Part shown: piece after piece, positions 1 through 6,567 of the stretch
How the letters are laid out: the number at the start of each line of letters is the position of its first letter
How positions within the stretch are numbered: position 1 is the first letter of the stretch
DNA from: Verrucomicrobia bacterium UBA1727
GTDB taxonomy: Bacteria; Verrucomicrobiota; Kiritimatiellia; RFP12; UBA1067
Direction: 5' to 3'
DNA: 9,886 bases
NCBI GenBank assembly: GCA_002315875.1
Contig: DCIL01000060.1
Span: 1 to 9,886 of the forward strand
Translations under genes and position numbers: made by a program
The notes under the pieces: generated by a model
Databases searched by the model: none
What the model saw: the letters and a program-made list of their open reading frames with translations, nothing else
Told to the model about the DNA's origin: nothing

Positions 1-209
1 CCATCGGGACCCTTTTCGCCGTCCGGACCCGTCTTGCCGTCAGTGCCATCCTTACCCTTCTCGCCTCGTTCGCCCTTTGTGCGTTTGAGTTCGATCTCAA
101 CCTGTTTCTCGAGTTGGTCGAGTCGGGACAAAATGCCATCACGAAGGGAAATCCATTTCCCCTGATAGAATTCGTCCCACCGTTTTTTTGGATCTCTTGG
201 GTCAGCCAT
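1..209 (-). CDS. Collagen-like protein, third paralogue (N-terminal part, cut by window edge)
   Basis: I read 69 full codons from an ATG at 209 down to the edge; the last two bases (GG) begin another glycine codon. The protein starts MADPRDPKKRWDEFYQGK. Residues 1-45 are charged and helix-prone, with W-D-E-F at 11-14 and a leucine-spaced stretch at 22-41 that could be a coiled coil. From residue 46 a Gly-X-Y collagen repeat (GER GEK GKD GTD GKT GPD GEK GPD) runs off the window, so at least eight triplets exist. There is no signal peptide. The start lies 5 bases after the previous stop, with no clear Shine-Dalgarno site, so translation is probably coupled. It resembles the two collagen-like proteins encoded just upstream in domain order and in the D-[KE]-F motif. 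Function is unknown; a trimeric fibre or contractile-injection cargo is an inference from the VgrG/PAAR context. Confidence 0.85.
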   Translation of the reverse strand, partial: MADPRDPKKRWDEFYQGKWISLRDGILSRLDQLEKQVEIELKRTKGERGEKGKDGTDGKTGPDGEKGPD

Positions 210-214
210 TGTTT

Positions 215-778
215 TCAGTTGATGAATTCGGGATCTGGTCCTTTGTTGCGAATCTTATCATTTTCAATCTTAGCTGCGGCAGCGAGTTTACGCAAGGCGA
301 TCGCGACATTGTTTGCAGCATCGATTTGATTATTCAAAGTTCCCACTTCCGCATTAATAGCATTTTGATCGACTTTTCCACCGAACAATCCATTCCTGAC
401 GCCGTTAAGTTCCTGATAGACGCTATTGCCATAAATGTTGGCCCCATGAAAATCAAACGAAGCACCGGTAACGGAAACGCTGACCGCAGTGGCGGCCGCG
501 GCTGCCCCGGTCGCCGTGGCCTCAAACGCATGAGAGTTTCTGGTGAAACCGTTTTTGTCCTTGCTCTTGCTGTTTCCGGGATCGCCTGTCGCGCCCTTCT
601 TTCCAGGATCACCGCGTTTCCCTGGCGCACCCGGCAACCCTTCCTCGCCCTTTTCAAGAGGAGTTTTCAGCAGATATTCGAGTTTTCCATTGACAATATC
701 CAGCCGATTCTGCACATCGGACACGAACTTGTCAAAGATCTCCTTGAACGCCTCGAATGGTATCGTTTTCTCGCTCAT
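215..778 (-). CDS. Collagen-like protein, second paralogue (187 aa)
   Basis: The start ATG is one base after the TGA of the preceding gene, so translation is almost certainly coupled; no Shine-Dalgarno site is apparent. Residues 1-43 form a helical head with F-D-K-F at 15-18. Residues 44-70 are nine Gly-X-Y triplets, several with proline in X or Y, which is the signature of a collagen triple helix and implies a trimer. Residues 71-95 are Ala/Thr-rich. S-V-S-V-T-G-A-S-F lies at 100-108, and residues 135-175 look like a coiled coil with regularly spaced hydrophobic residues. There is no signal peptide, membrane segment or wall anchor, which is unusual for a surface collagen-like protein and fits a cytoplasmic protein loaded onto a machine. 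The tail aligns by eye with that of the 194-residue neighbour. Base composition looks lower in GC than the spike gene. Alternatives are a phage-type tail fibre or a cytoplasmic protein unrelated to secretion. Confidence 0.85.
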   Translation of the reverse strand: MSEKTIPFEAFKEIFDKFVSDVQNRLDIVNGKLEYLLKTPLEKGEEGLPGAPGKRGDPGKKGATGDPGNSKSKDKNGFTRNSHAFEATATGAAAAATAVSVSVTGASFDFHGANIYGNSVYQELNGVRNGLFGGKVDQNAINAEVGTLNNQIDAANNVAIALRKLAAAAKIENDKIRNKGPDPEFIN

Positions 779-779
779 A

Positions 780-1364
780 TCAATTATTAGCGGACAATGC
801 CGCCACCTCGTTTTGCAAGGCGGACAGTCGCGTTTTTAATTCCGATGTTTCCTTCCTCATTGCAAAGGCCTGGGTAATCGCTCCACATGTACGATCGCTT
901 ATGGCATTCCTACCAGCCCATAACCCAGAAAGGACGTTATCCAGCAATGTACCGCTGAAAAGCTTCGCCATCAGACCGAACTTGTACCCGGTTATTGATA
1001 AACTGAACCCAGTAGCAGAAGCCTGCAACGCGGTCGCGTTGACATTTACGATCTTGGCGGAAAACGACTTCGTGCCAGCTCCCGCGTTAGCGCCATCCGG
1101 ATTGAACTCGGCGGACGCCCGCTCGCCTTGTGCTCCGCGGTCGCCCCTCGCACCCCTTTCGCCGTCGGTACCGTTCGTGCCGTCCTTTCCCTTGTCGCCC
1201 TTGTTGCTACGCGCCTGCGCCTTCTTGAGATTGGCCTCAGGATTGATGAACGACTTGCTGAGACGGTCCATCGTCGGACCCCAGGTCTCGTCCAAGAACT
1301 TGTCTATCGCCTCGTTCTCCTTCTCTTCCGGAGTTGGCTCACGACCATTGCGAGTGCGTCCCAT
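780..1364 (-). CDS. Collagen-like protein, first paralogue (194 aa)
   Basis: This is the first of three tandem collagen-like genes. A strong Shine-Dalgarno sequence, AAGGAGG (1380-1374), lies inside the last codons of the upstream gene, 9 bases before the ATG, so this start is well supported. Residues 1-55 are charged and helical, with I-D-K-F at 20-23 and a tryptophan at 28. Residues 56-82 are nine uninterrupted Gly-X-Y triplets rich in Lys, Asp, Arg and Glu (GDK GKD GTN GTD and so on), a type common in bacterial collagens, where charge pairs replace hydroxyproline. A linker follows, then S-L-S-I-T-G-Y-K-F at 121-129, a mildly hydrophobic stretch around 130-150, and a coiled-coil-like end at 165-192. 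No signal peptide is visible. Its position directly after a VgrG/PAAR pair and an exported glycine-rich protein suggests a trimeric fibre or spike-borne cargo, but the sequence alone does not prove this. Confidence 0.86.
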   Translation of the reverse strand: MGRTRNGREPTPEEKENEAIDKFLDETWGPTMDRLSKSFINPEANLKKAQARSNKGDKGKDGTNGTDGERGARGDRGAQGERASAEFNPDGANAGAGTKSFSAKIVNVNATALQASATGFSLSITGYKFGLMAKLFSGTLLDNVLSGLWAGRNAISDRTCGAITQAFAMRKETSELKTRLSALQNEVAALSANN

Positions 1365-1368
1365 ATCG

Positions 1369-3387
1369 TTAATCCTCCTTCTCCGACTTCGGTCCGAACC
1401 GCAGCATCAAGCGGTAGAACGCCGAGCGAACGCTCCCAACGTCCCTGATCTCGAACGGCGACACGCTGTTCGTCACCGTGCCCACCACCGACCAGATCCG
1501 TTGCGTCAGCGCAAGCGTGCGCTCGTAATCAAAGTACAGATCAAATCCGGCATCCAAATGTGAATTCAGCGCCTCAACCCGATTGCTGGCGACGAACGCT
1601 TTCGGCTGCAAACACAAATTGGTCGGCATCGATTGGATGGCGACATCCAATGCCAGGCGCGAAAACTCGTTCGTGACATCGAGTCCCGCTACATAACTCT
1701 GCCAGCGGACGACTTTGTTATCTCCGATGCCGTTCAGGAACGTCTGCTTTCCCGCAACCGTCTTCCCCGCGAGATGGGTCTTCGCAAAAGCTCCGTTGGT
1801 CGGGATCAGAATCGCGGCCTCGACGGAATTCGAGATTATGACCTGCAATGGTCTGGACCTGAGCATGACATCTCCGTAGGTCGAAGGCGCAAGCGTCACG
1901 GTGCTCGCAGCATCGTAGACATTGGTGCCCGTAGGCAGAAACACGGTTGACCCCGTCGGCAGACCCGGCGCCGTCGTCGCCGCCTGCGCAAGCTTCCATC
2001 CAGCCGTTTCAATGTCATTGGTCGTCGCCGGCAAGGTCAGCGTCTTGCCGGATAGGAATGAGTACTTGCAAGGCGTCAGCGCATCGAATCCCACGAGATT
2101 GTAAGGCCGCTTGTCATCTTCAAGTTTAGTCACCGTACCTGTGGAGTTCGTACCGACAGCACCGCTATCACCTACCATCGACTCGCCTAAATACGTCTTG
2201 GCCTTGAAATAGCGCGTATCAACCAGCGAACCGCTGTCGCCGCCACGACCGCCGACTCCCCCACAACCGCCACGCCCGACTGCGGCACCCGTGCCGCCCG
2301 CACCACCGGCTCCACCCGGCTGTCCCTCACAGAAGAACAGGTCATTCGTCGCGATGTCCGTAATCTTGGTACCGCAGTAATATCGTCCCGAGTGCGTAAT
2401 CTTCACGAGCGCAATTCCATTCGTCGCCGCCGAGCCGCCGACTCCGCCAATCAAATTGGTAACCGCGACATTGAGATACACCTCGCCAACCTCGTCAGGC
2501 GACCGCGCCGGGACCGGTTCAACCGCGAGGCATACGCTAACCGTGCCATTGCGAAAGAGATTCGTGCTCGCGGCCCCTGCCGTGGCGTACGAACCAAACG
2601 CTCCGACACCTCCGATCGCCGCGCCGCCACCGCCGCCACCGCCGCCACCACCGGCACCGGACGCCGGCTGACCATCATCCTGCACATCGACACCGGTATC
2701 ATATCCCGTAAAATTTCCGGAAACGCTGACGGCGACTCCTTCGCTGGCAGAACACAAGACACCACTCGGGGGCTGACCTCTGGTCGGCGAGAACGAGGAA
2801 AGCACATAATATTTCCCGGACGCACCAAGGCCACCGCTCGCCGCCGCGCCGCCCGCGCCGCCCTGGCAATTAAGTGTTCCCTTGCCATAGACGGCCAACT
2901 TCGATCCCTTTGGAACGAGAATTCCTGGACCTCCTCCGGAAGCCGACGTACCCGCAGCACCTCCGGCGGGGATATTAAAAATCGCCAAATGGTTGGTCAA
3001 ACCCCTGTAAAGCTTGTCCTCGTAATTCGTGACCGCCGGCGAAGATGCGTTGCCGCCCACGGTCGCCGCGAAGCCAGTGCCACCGCGGCAGGTAAGCTTC
3101 ATCCCCTCGGGAATCGCGATATAGACCGTGGCATTGCTCGCGACCGCAAGTCCGGGCGATCCCGCCTGTTTGCCGTCCGCGGCATTCGCACCCACGAACT
3201 CGAGATTGTTGGTCAGATAGTAGACAGTACGGTCCTTGAGCTCGCGCGTATCTGACTTCAGCACCTCCAACTTGAAGTTGCCGGACGCCAACTCGGAATG
3301 CAACTCTGCCGCCGACCCTCTGGAGATCAGCGAGAGCGAAAACAATAACAGCACTATGAACCGTGTCTTCATTACGCTAACTCGCAC
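1369..3387 (-). CDS. Exported glycine-rich repeat protein, probably beta-solenoid (672 aa)
   Basis: I do not recognise a named family. The N-terminus has a typical Sec signal peptide: positive residues, then IVLLLFSLSLI and a probable cut after GSA or GSAA near residues 26-27. Residues 30-390 alternate short beta-prone strands with glycine-rich loops, including ten consecutive glycines at 246-255 and a second glycine block at 355-386. Similar turns recur (for example IPEGMKLTCRGG and VPKGSKLAVYGKG), suggesting a solenoid. Residues 390-672 are less biased and rich in Thr, Asn and Val. Nine cysteines are scattered. The first possible start is GTG at 3387, 2 bases past the vgrG stop, with GGAG five bases upstream. 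ATG at 3372 (MKTRF) is equally sensible for the signal peptide, but its nearest GGAG is 14 bases away. It sits between the spike gene and the collagen-like genes with tiny gaps. It may be a surface or secreted adhesin-like protein; an immunity or envelope partner role is speculation. Confidence 0.78.
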   Translation of the reverse strand: MRVSVMKTRFIVLLLFSLSLISRGSAAELHSELASGNFKLEVLKSDTRELKDRTVYYLTNNLEFVGANAADGKQAGSPGLAVASNATVYIAIPEGMKLTCRGGTGFAATVGGNASSPAVTNYEDKLYRGLTNHLAIFNIPAGGAAGTSASGGGPGILVPKGSKLAVYGKGTLNCQGGAGGAAASGGLGASGKYYVLSSFSPTRGQPPSGVLCSASEGVAVSVSGNFTGYDTGVDVQDDGQPASGAGGGGGGGGGGAAIGGVGAFGSYATAGAASTNLFRNGTVSVCLAVEPVPARSPDEVGEVYLNVAVTNLIGGVGGSAATNGIALVKITHSGRYYCGTKITDIATNDLFFCEGQPGGAGGAGGTGAAVGRGGCGGVGGRGGDSGSLVDTRYFKAKTYLGESMVGDSGAVGTNSTGTVTKLEDDKRPYNLVGFDALTPCKYSFLSGKTLTLPATTNDIETAGWKLAQAATTAPGLPTGSTVFLPTGTNVYDAASTVTLAPSTYGDVMLRSRPLQVIISNSVEAAILIPTNGAFAKTHLAGKTVAGKQTFLNGIGDNKVVRWQSYVAGLDVTNEFSRLALDVAIQSMPTNLCLQPKAFVASNRVEALNSHLDAGFDLYFDYERTLALTQRIWSVVGTVTNSVSPFEIRDVGSVRSAFYRLMLRFGPKSEKED
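2623..2652. repeat. Perfect 9-base tandem repeat (GCCGCCACC x3) encoding poly-glycine
   Basis: Three exact copies of a 9-base unit (2623-2631, 2632-2640, 2641-2649) plus ACC encode the ten-glycine run at residues 246-255 of the exported glycine-rich protein. The unit is a multiple of three, so gain or loss of copies would change the length of the glycine loop without shifting the frame. Confidence 0.8.
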
Positions 3388-3389
3388 TC

Positions 3390-6212
3390 CTACTCCGCAC
3401 CCGATCCGTTGGCCGCATCCGATGTCTTGCGCTCCGAGAGGTCCTTGAGCAACTGGGCGTTAAGATCAAGCTGATGGCCGTGAATGGTCACGCTCGTCGA
3501 CTTGCCGTCCACGACGGTGTTCAAAACACCCTTCAGTGAGTCGGCATGATTCTTCATCTGCTCACTGAAGGTCTTGGCCCGCAGCAACTCGCGCTGGGTG
3601 ATGGTGAGATCCTGATCAGCCCCTCCGAACTGGCGATAGGCGTCGGACGTAAACTCCGCATCGCCGCCAGCCCAGCCGTTGGCATCGGTCGCGGACGCAC
3701 CGGTGATGCTGACGCCTGAAGCCGTCCCTCGGAAATTCCCCGTCGGCAGCGCACCGGCCTTGCCGGACATCTCGGACAGTCCGCAAATGCCGACACCGAG
3801 ATCGGCGATCGGCCGCCGCTTGCCGTCCGGCGTCTTGCCCGCCTTCCAGGCCTCGAGCGTCTTGTTGATGGAATTGAGTCCACTGCGCTCGGCGAGTTGC
3901 TTGAACGCCTCGGTGACCGTCGAACGCTTCTGGGTAGCGAGATCGACTACCGCGCCCGCGATCATCGTCTCGCCGCTCTCTGTCGTGACATTGCCGCCCA
4001 TCGCATCGTTCATTGATGCGGAGAAAAGTCCATTCATCCGCACGTTCGCCCCGGTGACGGTAACGCCGCTGGACGCACCGATCTCCACCTGCGAATCATA
4101 CTCGCCGCTCGCACCGATCACCCGCCTCGAACGCGCGACGATGCCATTGCCGTTGATCGTAGCGGACGATGCCCCGGACGCACACTGCACCTTGCCCTCG
4201 CTCTCGAGCACCACCGCATTGTTGCCGTTTATGGAGACGGATCCGGCGTTGATGCGCAGCTCGCCGGGCGTCGTAAGCGAGATGCCGTTCTCGGCGAACG
4301 CGACGATCGATCCGGCCGTGCGCATGCGCAGCGTAAGTCCGCCGGCCGACGGATCGGACTCGAGGCGGAAGCCTTCGACGAGTTCCCTGGCGAGGTCTCT
4401 GACCGCCTGGGCGGACGCCTTGCCGGGCTCGGCGAAATAACGAGTGCGGGCGGCGCGGATGCGCGGTGCCGCGCGCGAGTAGACGGTGTTGTAGCAGCGC
4501 TGATCGTTAGCGAGAAGCGAAAGCTCCTGCAGATAGGCAATGCACGTGCCGTCGACGATTCGCTGCTCGAGCATGGCCACCGGAGAATCGACATTCGAGA
4601 AACCGATTTCGTCATAATCGCCGTCGGGCGCACGTTCGCCGGTCGGCGGAGCATAGCGCAAGGTCGCACTCGAGCGCGCCCACTTGTCGCCGTCCTCAGG
4701 GAAATCACCGGGACTCGTCGTGCGGTCGGGCACATATCCTGCGAGCACCAGCCGGTCGCCGAGGTCCTCGACGAGAATGCGCTCGCCGACACGCGGAAAA
4801 CGATAGAGTCCCTGACGCTTGCCTCCGAGCGGCATCGTCATCGCAACGTCCATCACCGCCCCCTTGTCTCCGTTCGGATTCGCCACCAGAAAGATCCACG
4901 GCGTCTCGGGCGTCGACCGCGGCGAGATGACGATCGTGTTCTTCGCCTGCGTCTCGCTCCAGTCGCCGTTCCGGTCGCAGACGACTGCCTCGAAGACGCG
5001 GCGTCCAGCGGACGGACGCATCGGTTGCGCCGGCAGCACCCAGCGGCGCTCCGCATCGTCCGAAAAATCCATCGCGTCGAACGTCGCCGCGAAGTTACCC
5101 TTCTCGCCTTCGCCGAGGCGCACCGCGAGACGCGAACGGACGATCTTGGCCTTGAGCGTCGTATCGGAATCACCGGACGCATCGAGGAATCCGGTAAGCG
5201 CGATCACCTTGCCGGGCATCGCCGCGACGGACGCCGTCTCGCCCTGCCAGGCGTCACGCGCCAGCGCGAGCCGCACCTTGAGCGCCTCCGTCGCCCGCTG
5301 AAAATCGTCCTCAATCGACTTGTCGTCCGCATGCTCGCAATATCCAGCCGGTGCGTCGGAGAGAAGCCAGCTACGCACGCTCCCAGAGTCGCCGAACTCC
5401 TTTTCGAGCGCCACGCTCTTCATCGGACGCAGAAAGCGCTCGCGCACGTAGTCGACGCCGATGGCACCCGCCGCGGCGAAACGCTTCATCGGAAAACTGC
5501 CGGACTGCTGCTTGACGCACGAGAAGTTCAGCGTCTCGCCGTCAGCATACCCGTCGAGATTCTCGAAGCCGAGCGCACAGCAGGACGGGAAGGACTTGCC
5601 GTCCGAAAGATAAAGCTTTTCGGGCCCCTGCTCGTCATGCGCGAAAGCATACGAAAGACCGTAACGCGCGAGAATACGATGGAGGAAGTCCCAATCGGTC
5701 TCATCGTCCTGAACGAAGCGCACCTTGCCCGAGTAGGCCTCGGCATCGACATGCGCGCCATCCACAATCGCCGAGATGTTATGGCGGCCGAGCACCGCCT
5801 GGATCGTCTTGAGCGGCGTCGTATCGGAATAATCCTGAGTCCGCCGCGCCTGCTTGAGTCCCACAAGCGTCGGCTCGATCACAAAGGAATAGAGCGAACC
5901 TTTCGGCTTCTCTGAGGAGAACTGCGCAAGCCATTCCGGACGCATCGACGCCGGACCTTCATGACACACCGCCGTGACAATGCCATCAAGATGGCGCTTG
6001 ACGAGTCCATTCTCGAAATACTGCTCAATCGTCACGACGACCCGCTTACCGAGCGCCTGCGCCTTGAGGTCCGCGGGAGTGCGCACCTTTTCGGAAGCCG
6101 TCGTCACCACGGCGCGATACGGCTCGCCGAGTCCCTCGACAAGCTCCAAATTCCAGGCGATGACGTCCGAACACGCCCCACCCTCAATCTTCATAACCAA
6201 CTTCGACTTCAT
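3390..6212 (-). CDS. vgrG: VgrG / TssI spike protein with extended C-terminus (940 aa)
   Basis: VgrG forms the trimeric needle at the tip of a contractile injection machine (phage gp27-gp5 fold) and is expelled with its cargo. Residues 1-400 match the gp27-like part: the stretch RFVQDDETDWDFLHRILARY at 165-184 corresponds to the family pattern R-x-x-Q-x-(D/E)-x-D-(F/L)-x-x-R-(I/L). Residues 405-495 match the gp5 OB-fold (GAVMDVAMTM, then YRFPRVGERILVEDLGD and a closing GYVPD). Residues 535-625 continue the core, and about 630-735 look like the beta-helical needle with short strand/turn repeats. The last 170-200 residues go beyond a usual VgrG of 600-700 residues. They hold a helical stretch (765-792), S-I-T-G at 835-838, helices at 870-900 and SVTIHGHQL at 907-915. 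I see no catalytic motif there. The PAAR gene lies 38 bases upstream and the glycine-rich gene follows immediately. The ATG lacks a strong Shine-Dalgarno site. No other secretion-system genes are in the window. Confidence 0.93.
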   Translation of the reverse strand: MKSKLVMKIEGGACSDVIAWNLELVEGLGEPYRAVVTTASEKVRTPADLKAQALGKRVVVTIEQYFENGLVKRHLDGIVTAVCHEGPASMRPEWLAQFSSEKPKGSLYSFVIEPTLVGLKQARRTQDYSDTTPLKTIQAVLGRHNISAIVDGAHVDAEAYSGKVRFVQDDETDWDFLHRILARYGLSYAFAHDEQGPEKLYLSDGKSFPSCCALGFENLDGYADGETLNFSCVKQQSGSFPMKRFAAAGAIGVDYVRERFLRPMKSVALEKEFGDSGSVRSWLLSDAPAGYCEHADDKSIEDDFQRATEALKVRLALARDAWQGETASVAAMPGKVIALTGFLDASGDSDTTLKAKIVRSRLAVRLGEGEKGNFAATFDAMDFSDDAERRWVLPAQPMRPSAGRRVFEAVVCDRNGDWSETQAKNTIVISPRSTPETPWIFLVANPNGDKGAVMDVAMTMPLGGKRQGLYRFPRVGERILVEDLGDRLVLAGYVPDRTTSPGDFPEDGDKWARSSATLRYAPPTGERAPDGDYDEIGFSNVDSPVAMLEQRIVDGTCIAYLQELSLLANDQRCYNTVYSRAAPRIRAARTRYFAEPGKASAQAVRDLARELVEGFRLESDPSAGGLTLRMRTAGSIVAFAENGISLTTPGELRINAGSVSINGNNAVVLESEGKVQCASGASSATINGNGIVARSRRVIGASGEYDSQVEIGASSGVTVTGANVRMNGLFSASMNDAMGGNVTTESGETMIAGAVVDLATQKRSTVTEAFKQLAERSGLNSINKTLEAWKAGKTPDGKRRPIADLGVGICGLSEMSGKAGALPTGNFRGTASGVSITGASATDANGWAGGDAEFTSDAYRQFGGADQDLTITQRELLRAKTFSEQMKNHADSLKGVLNTVVDGKSTSVTIHGHQLDLNAQLLKDLSERKTSDAANGSGAE

Positions 6213-6213
6213 C

Positions 6214-6240
6214 TCTACTTTCTCATTTCTACTTTCTCAT
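6214..6240. repeat. Two 13-base direct repeats with 14-base period before vgrG
   Basis: The unit TCTACTTTCTCAT occurs exactly at 6214-6226 and 6228-6240, followed by a partial CTCTCAT at 6241-6247. On the coding strand this reads ATGAGAAAGTAGA twice and fills most of the 38-base gap between the PAAR and vgrG genes. Confidence 0.75.
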
Positions 6241-6247
6241 CTCTCAT
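6215..6247 (-). other. Ten-codon mini-ORF (MRDEKVEMRK) between PAAR and vgrG genes
   Basis: An ATG three bases after the PAAR stop opens ten codons and stops with TAG two bases before the vgrG ATG. The frame follows directly from the tandem repeat, which also contains two nested ATG-AGA-AAG-TAG units. No Shine-Dalgarno site precedes it. It could carry ribosomes from the PAAR stop to the weakly signalled vgrG start, or it could be a chance result of the repeat. Its expression is unproven. Confidence 0.25.
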
Positions 6248-6250
6248 CCC

Positions 6251-6541
6251 CTACACTATCCACGTCGGCTTGCCCGGCGCGAGAATCGGCGTCGTCACCG
6301 GCACGCCGGTCGCTGGATTCACACCGACGACATTCGCCGTCACGGCGCCAACGGGACGCCCGCCGAAGAGCATCGTCGGATGGACGGGCACGGTCACGAC
6401 GCCCGTGCACGCCGGTCCTGCAACAGCATCGCCGACGCAGCAAACTGGAAGCCCCATCACGATGCACTTCGGATATCCAGGGCCCGTGACAGTGTCCCCG
6501 GTCGCAGTCTGTTTCGCAATTGTTCCAATAGGTCCTGGCAT
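6251..6541 (-). CDS. PAAR-domain spike-tip protein (96 aa)
   Basis: PAAR proteins cap the VgrG needle with a sharp cone that usually binds a metal ion. The whole 96-residue protein fits a single domain. Short glycine-rich beta hairpins repeat, with GDTVTGPGYPKC at 15-26, CCVGDAVAGPAC at 34-45, VPVHPTMLFGGRPVGAVTAN at 51-70 and a final PGKPTWIV. The segment T-M-L-F-G-G-R-P-V-G corresponds to the V-x-I-N-G-x-P-A-A family pattern, so the name-giving residues have drifted to P-V-G-A. C26, C34, C35, C45 and H54 are possible metal ligands. There is no N- or C-terminal extension, so it would not itself be an effector fusion. The next gene is vgrG, the expected partner. The ATG lacks a Shine-Dalgarno site, and the closest promoter would leave only about 8-10 untranslated bases. 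Confidence 0.87.
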   Translation of the reverse strand: MPGPIGTIAKQTATGDTVTGPGYPKCIVMGLPVCCVGDAVAGPACTGVVTVPVHPTMLFGGRPVGAVTANVVGVNPATGVPVTTPILAPGKPTWIV

Positions 6542-6556
6542 ATCTAAATCAATCGT

Positions 6557-6565
6557 ATTATATCA
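6557..6565 (-). promoter_or_regulatory. Extended -10 promoter element for the PAAR-vgrG gene set
   Basis: On the minus strand 6565-6557 reads TGATATAAT, a perfect extended -10 (TGnTATAAT) for the housekeeping sigma factor. It starts three bases after the stop codon of the glycosidase gene and ends 15 bases before the PAAR start. No convincing -35 hexamer lies 17 bases upstream (AGAAGT), which an extended -10 can tolerate. I see no terminator hairpin between the two genes, so read-through from the glycosidase gene is possible. Confidence 0.5.
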
Positions 6566-6567
6566 CA

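Noticed and set aside
757..1563. 268-codon plus-strand frame with proline repeats
   Set aside because: The proline runs are the complement of Gly-X-Y codons; it crosses two real genes and has no supporting start signal.
2221..2330. Possible second tandem DNA repeat in the glycine-rich gene
   Set aside because: The protein is repetitive (GGxGG) but the DNA copies are irregular; only the 2623-2652 block is exact.
2392..3255. 287-codon plus-strand frame opposite the glycine-rich gene
   Set aside because: It is Arg/Ala-rich low-complexity sequence mirroring the glycine codons of the real gene; no start signal.
5025..5915. 296-codon plus-strand frame inside vgrG
   Set aside because: The opposite frame is unmistakably VgrG; this frame has Arg-rich biased composition.
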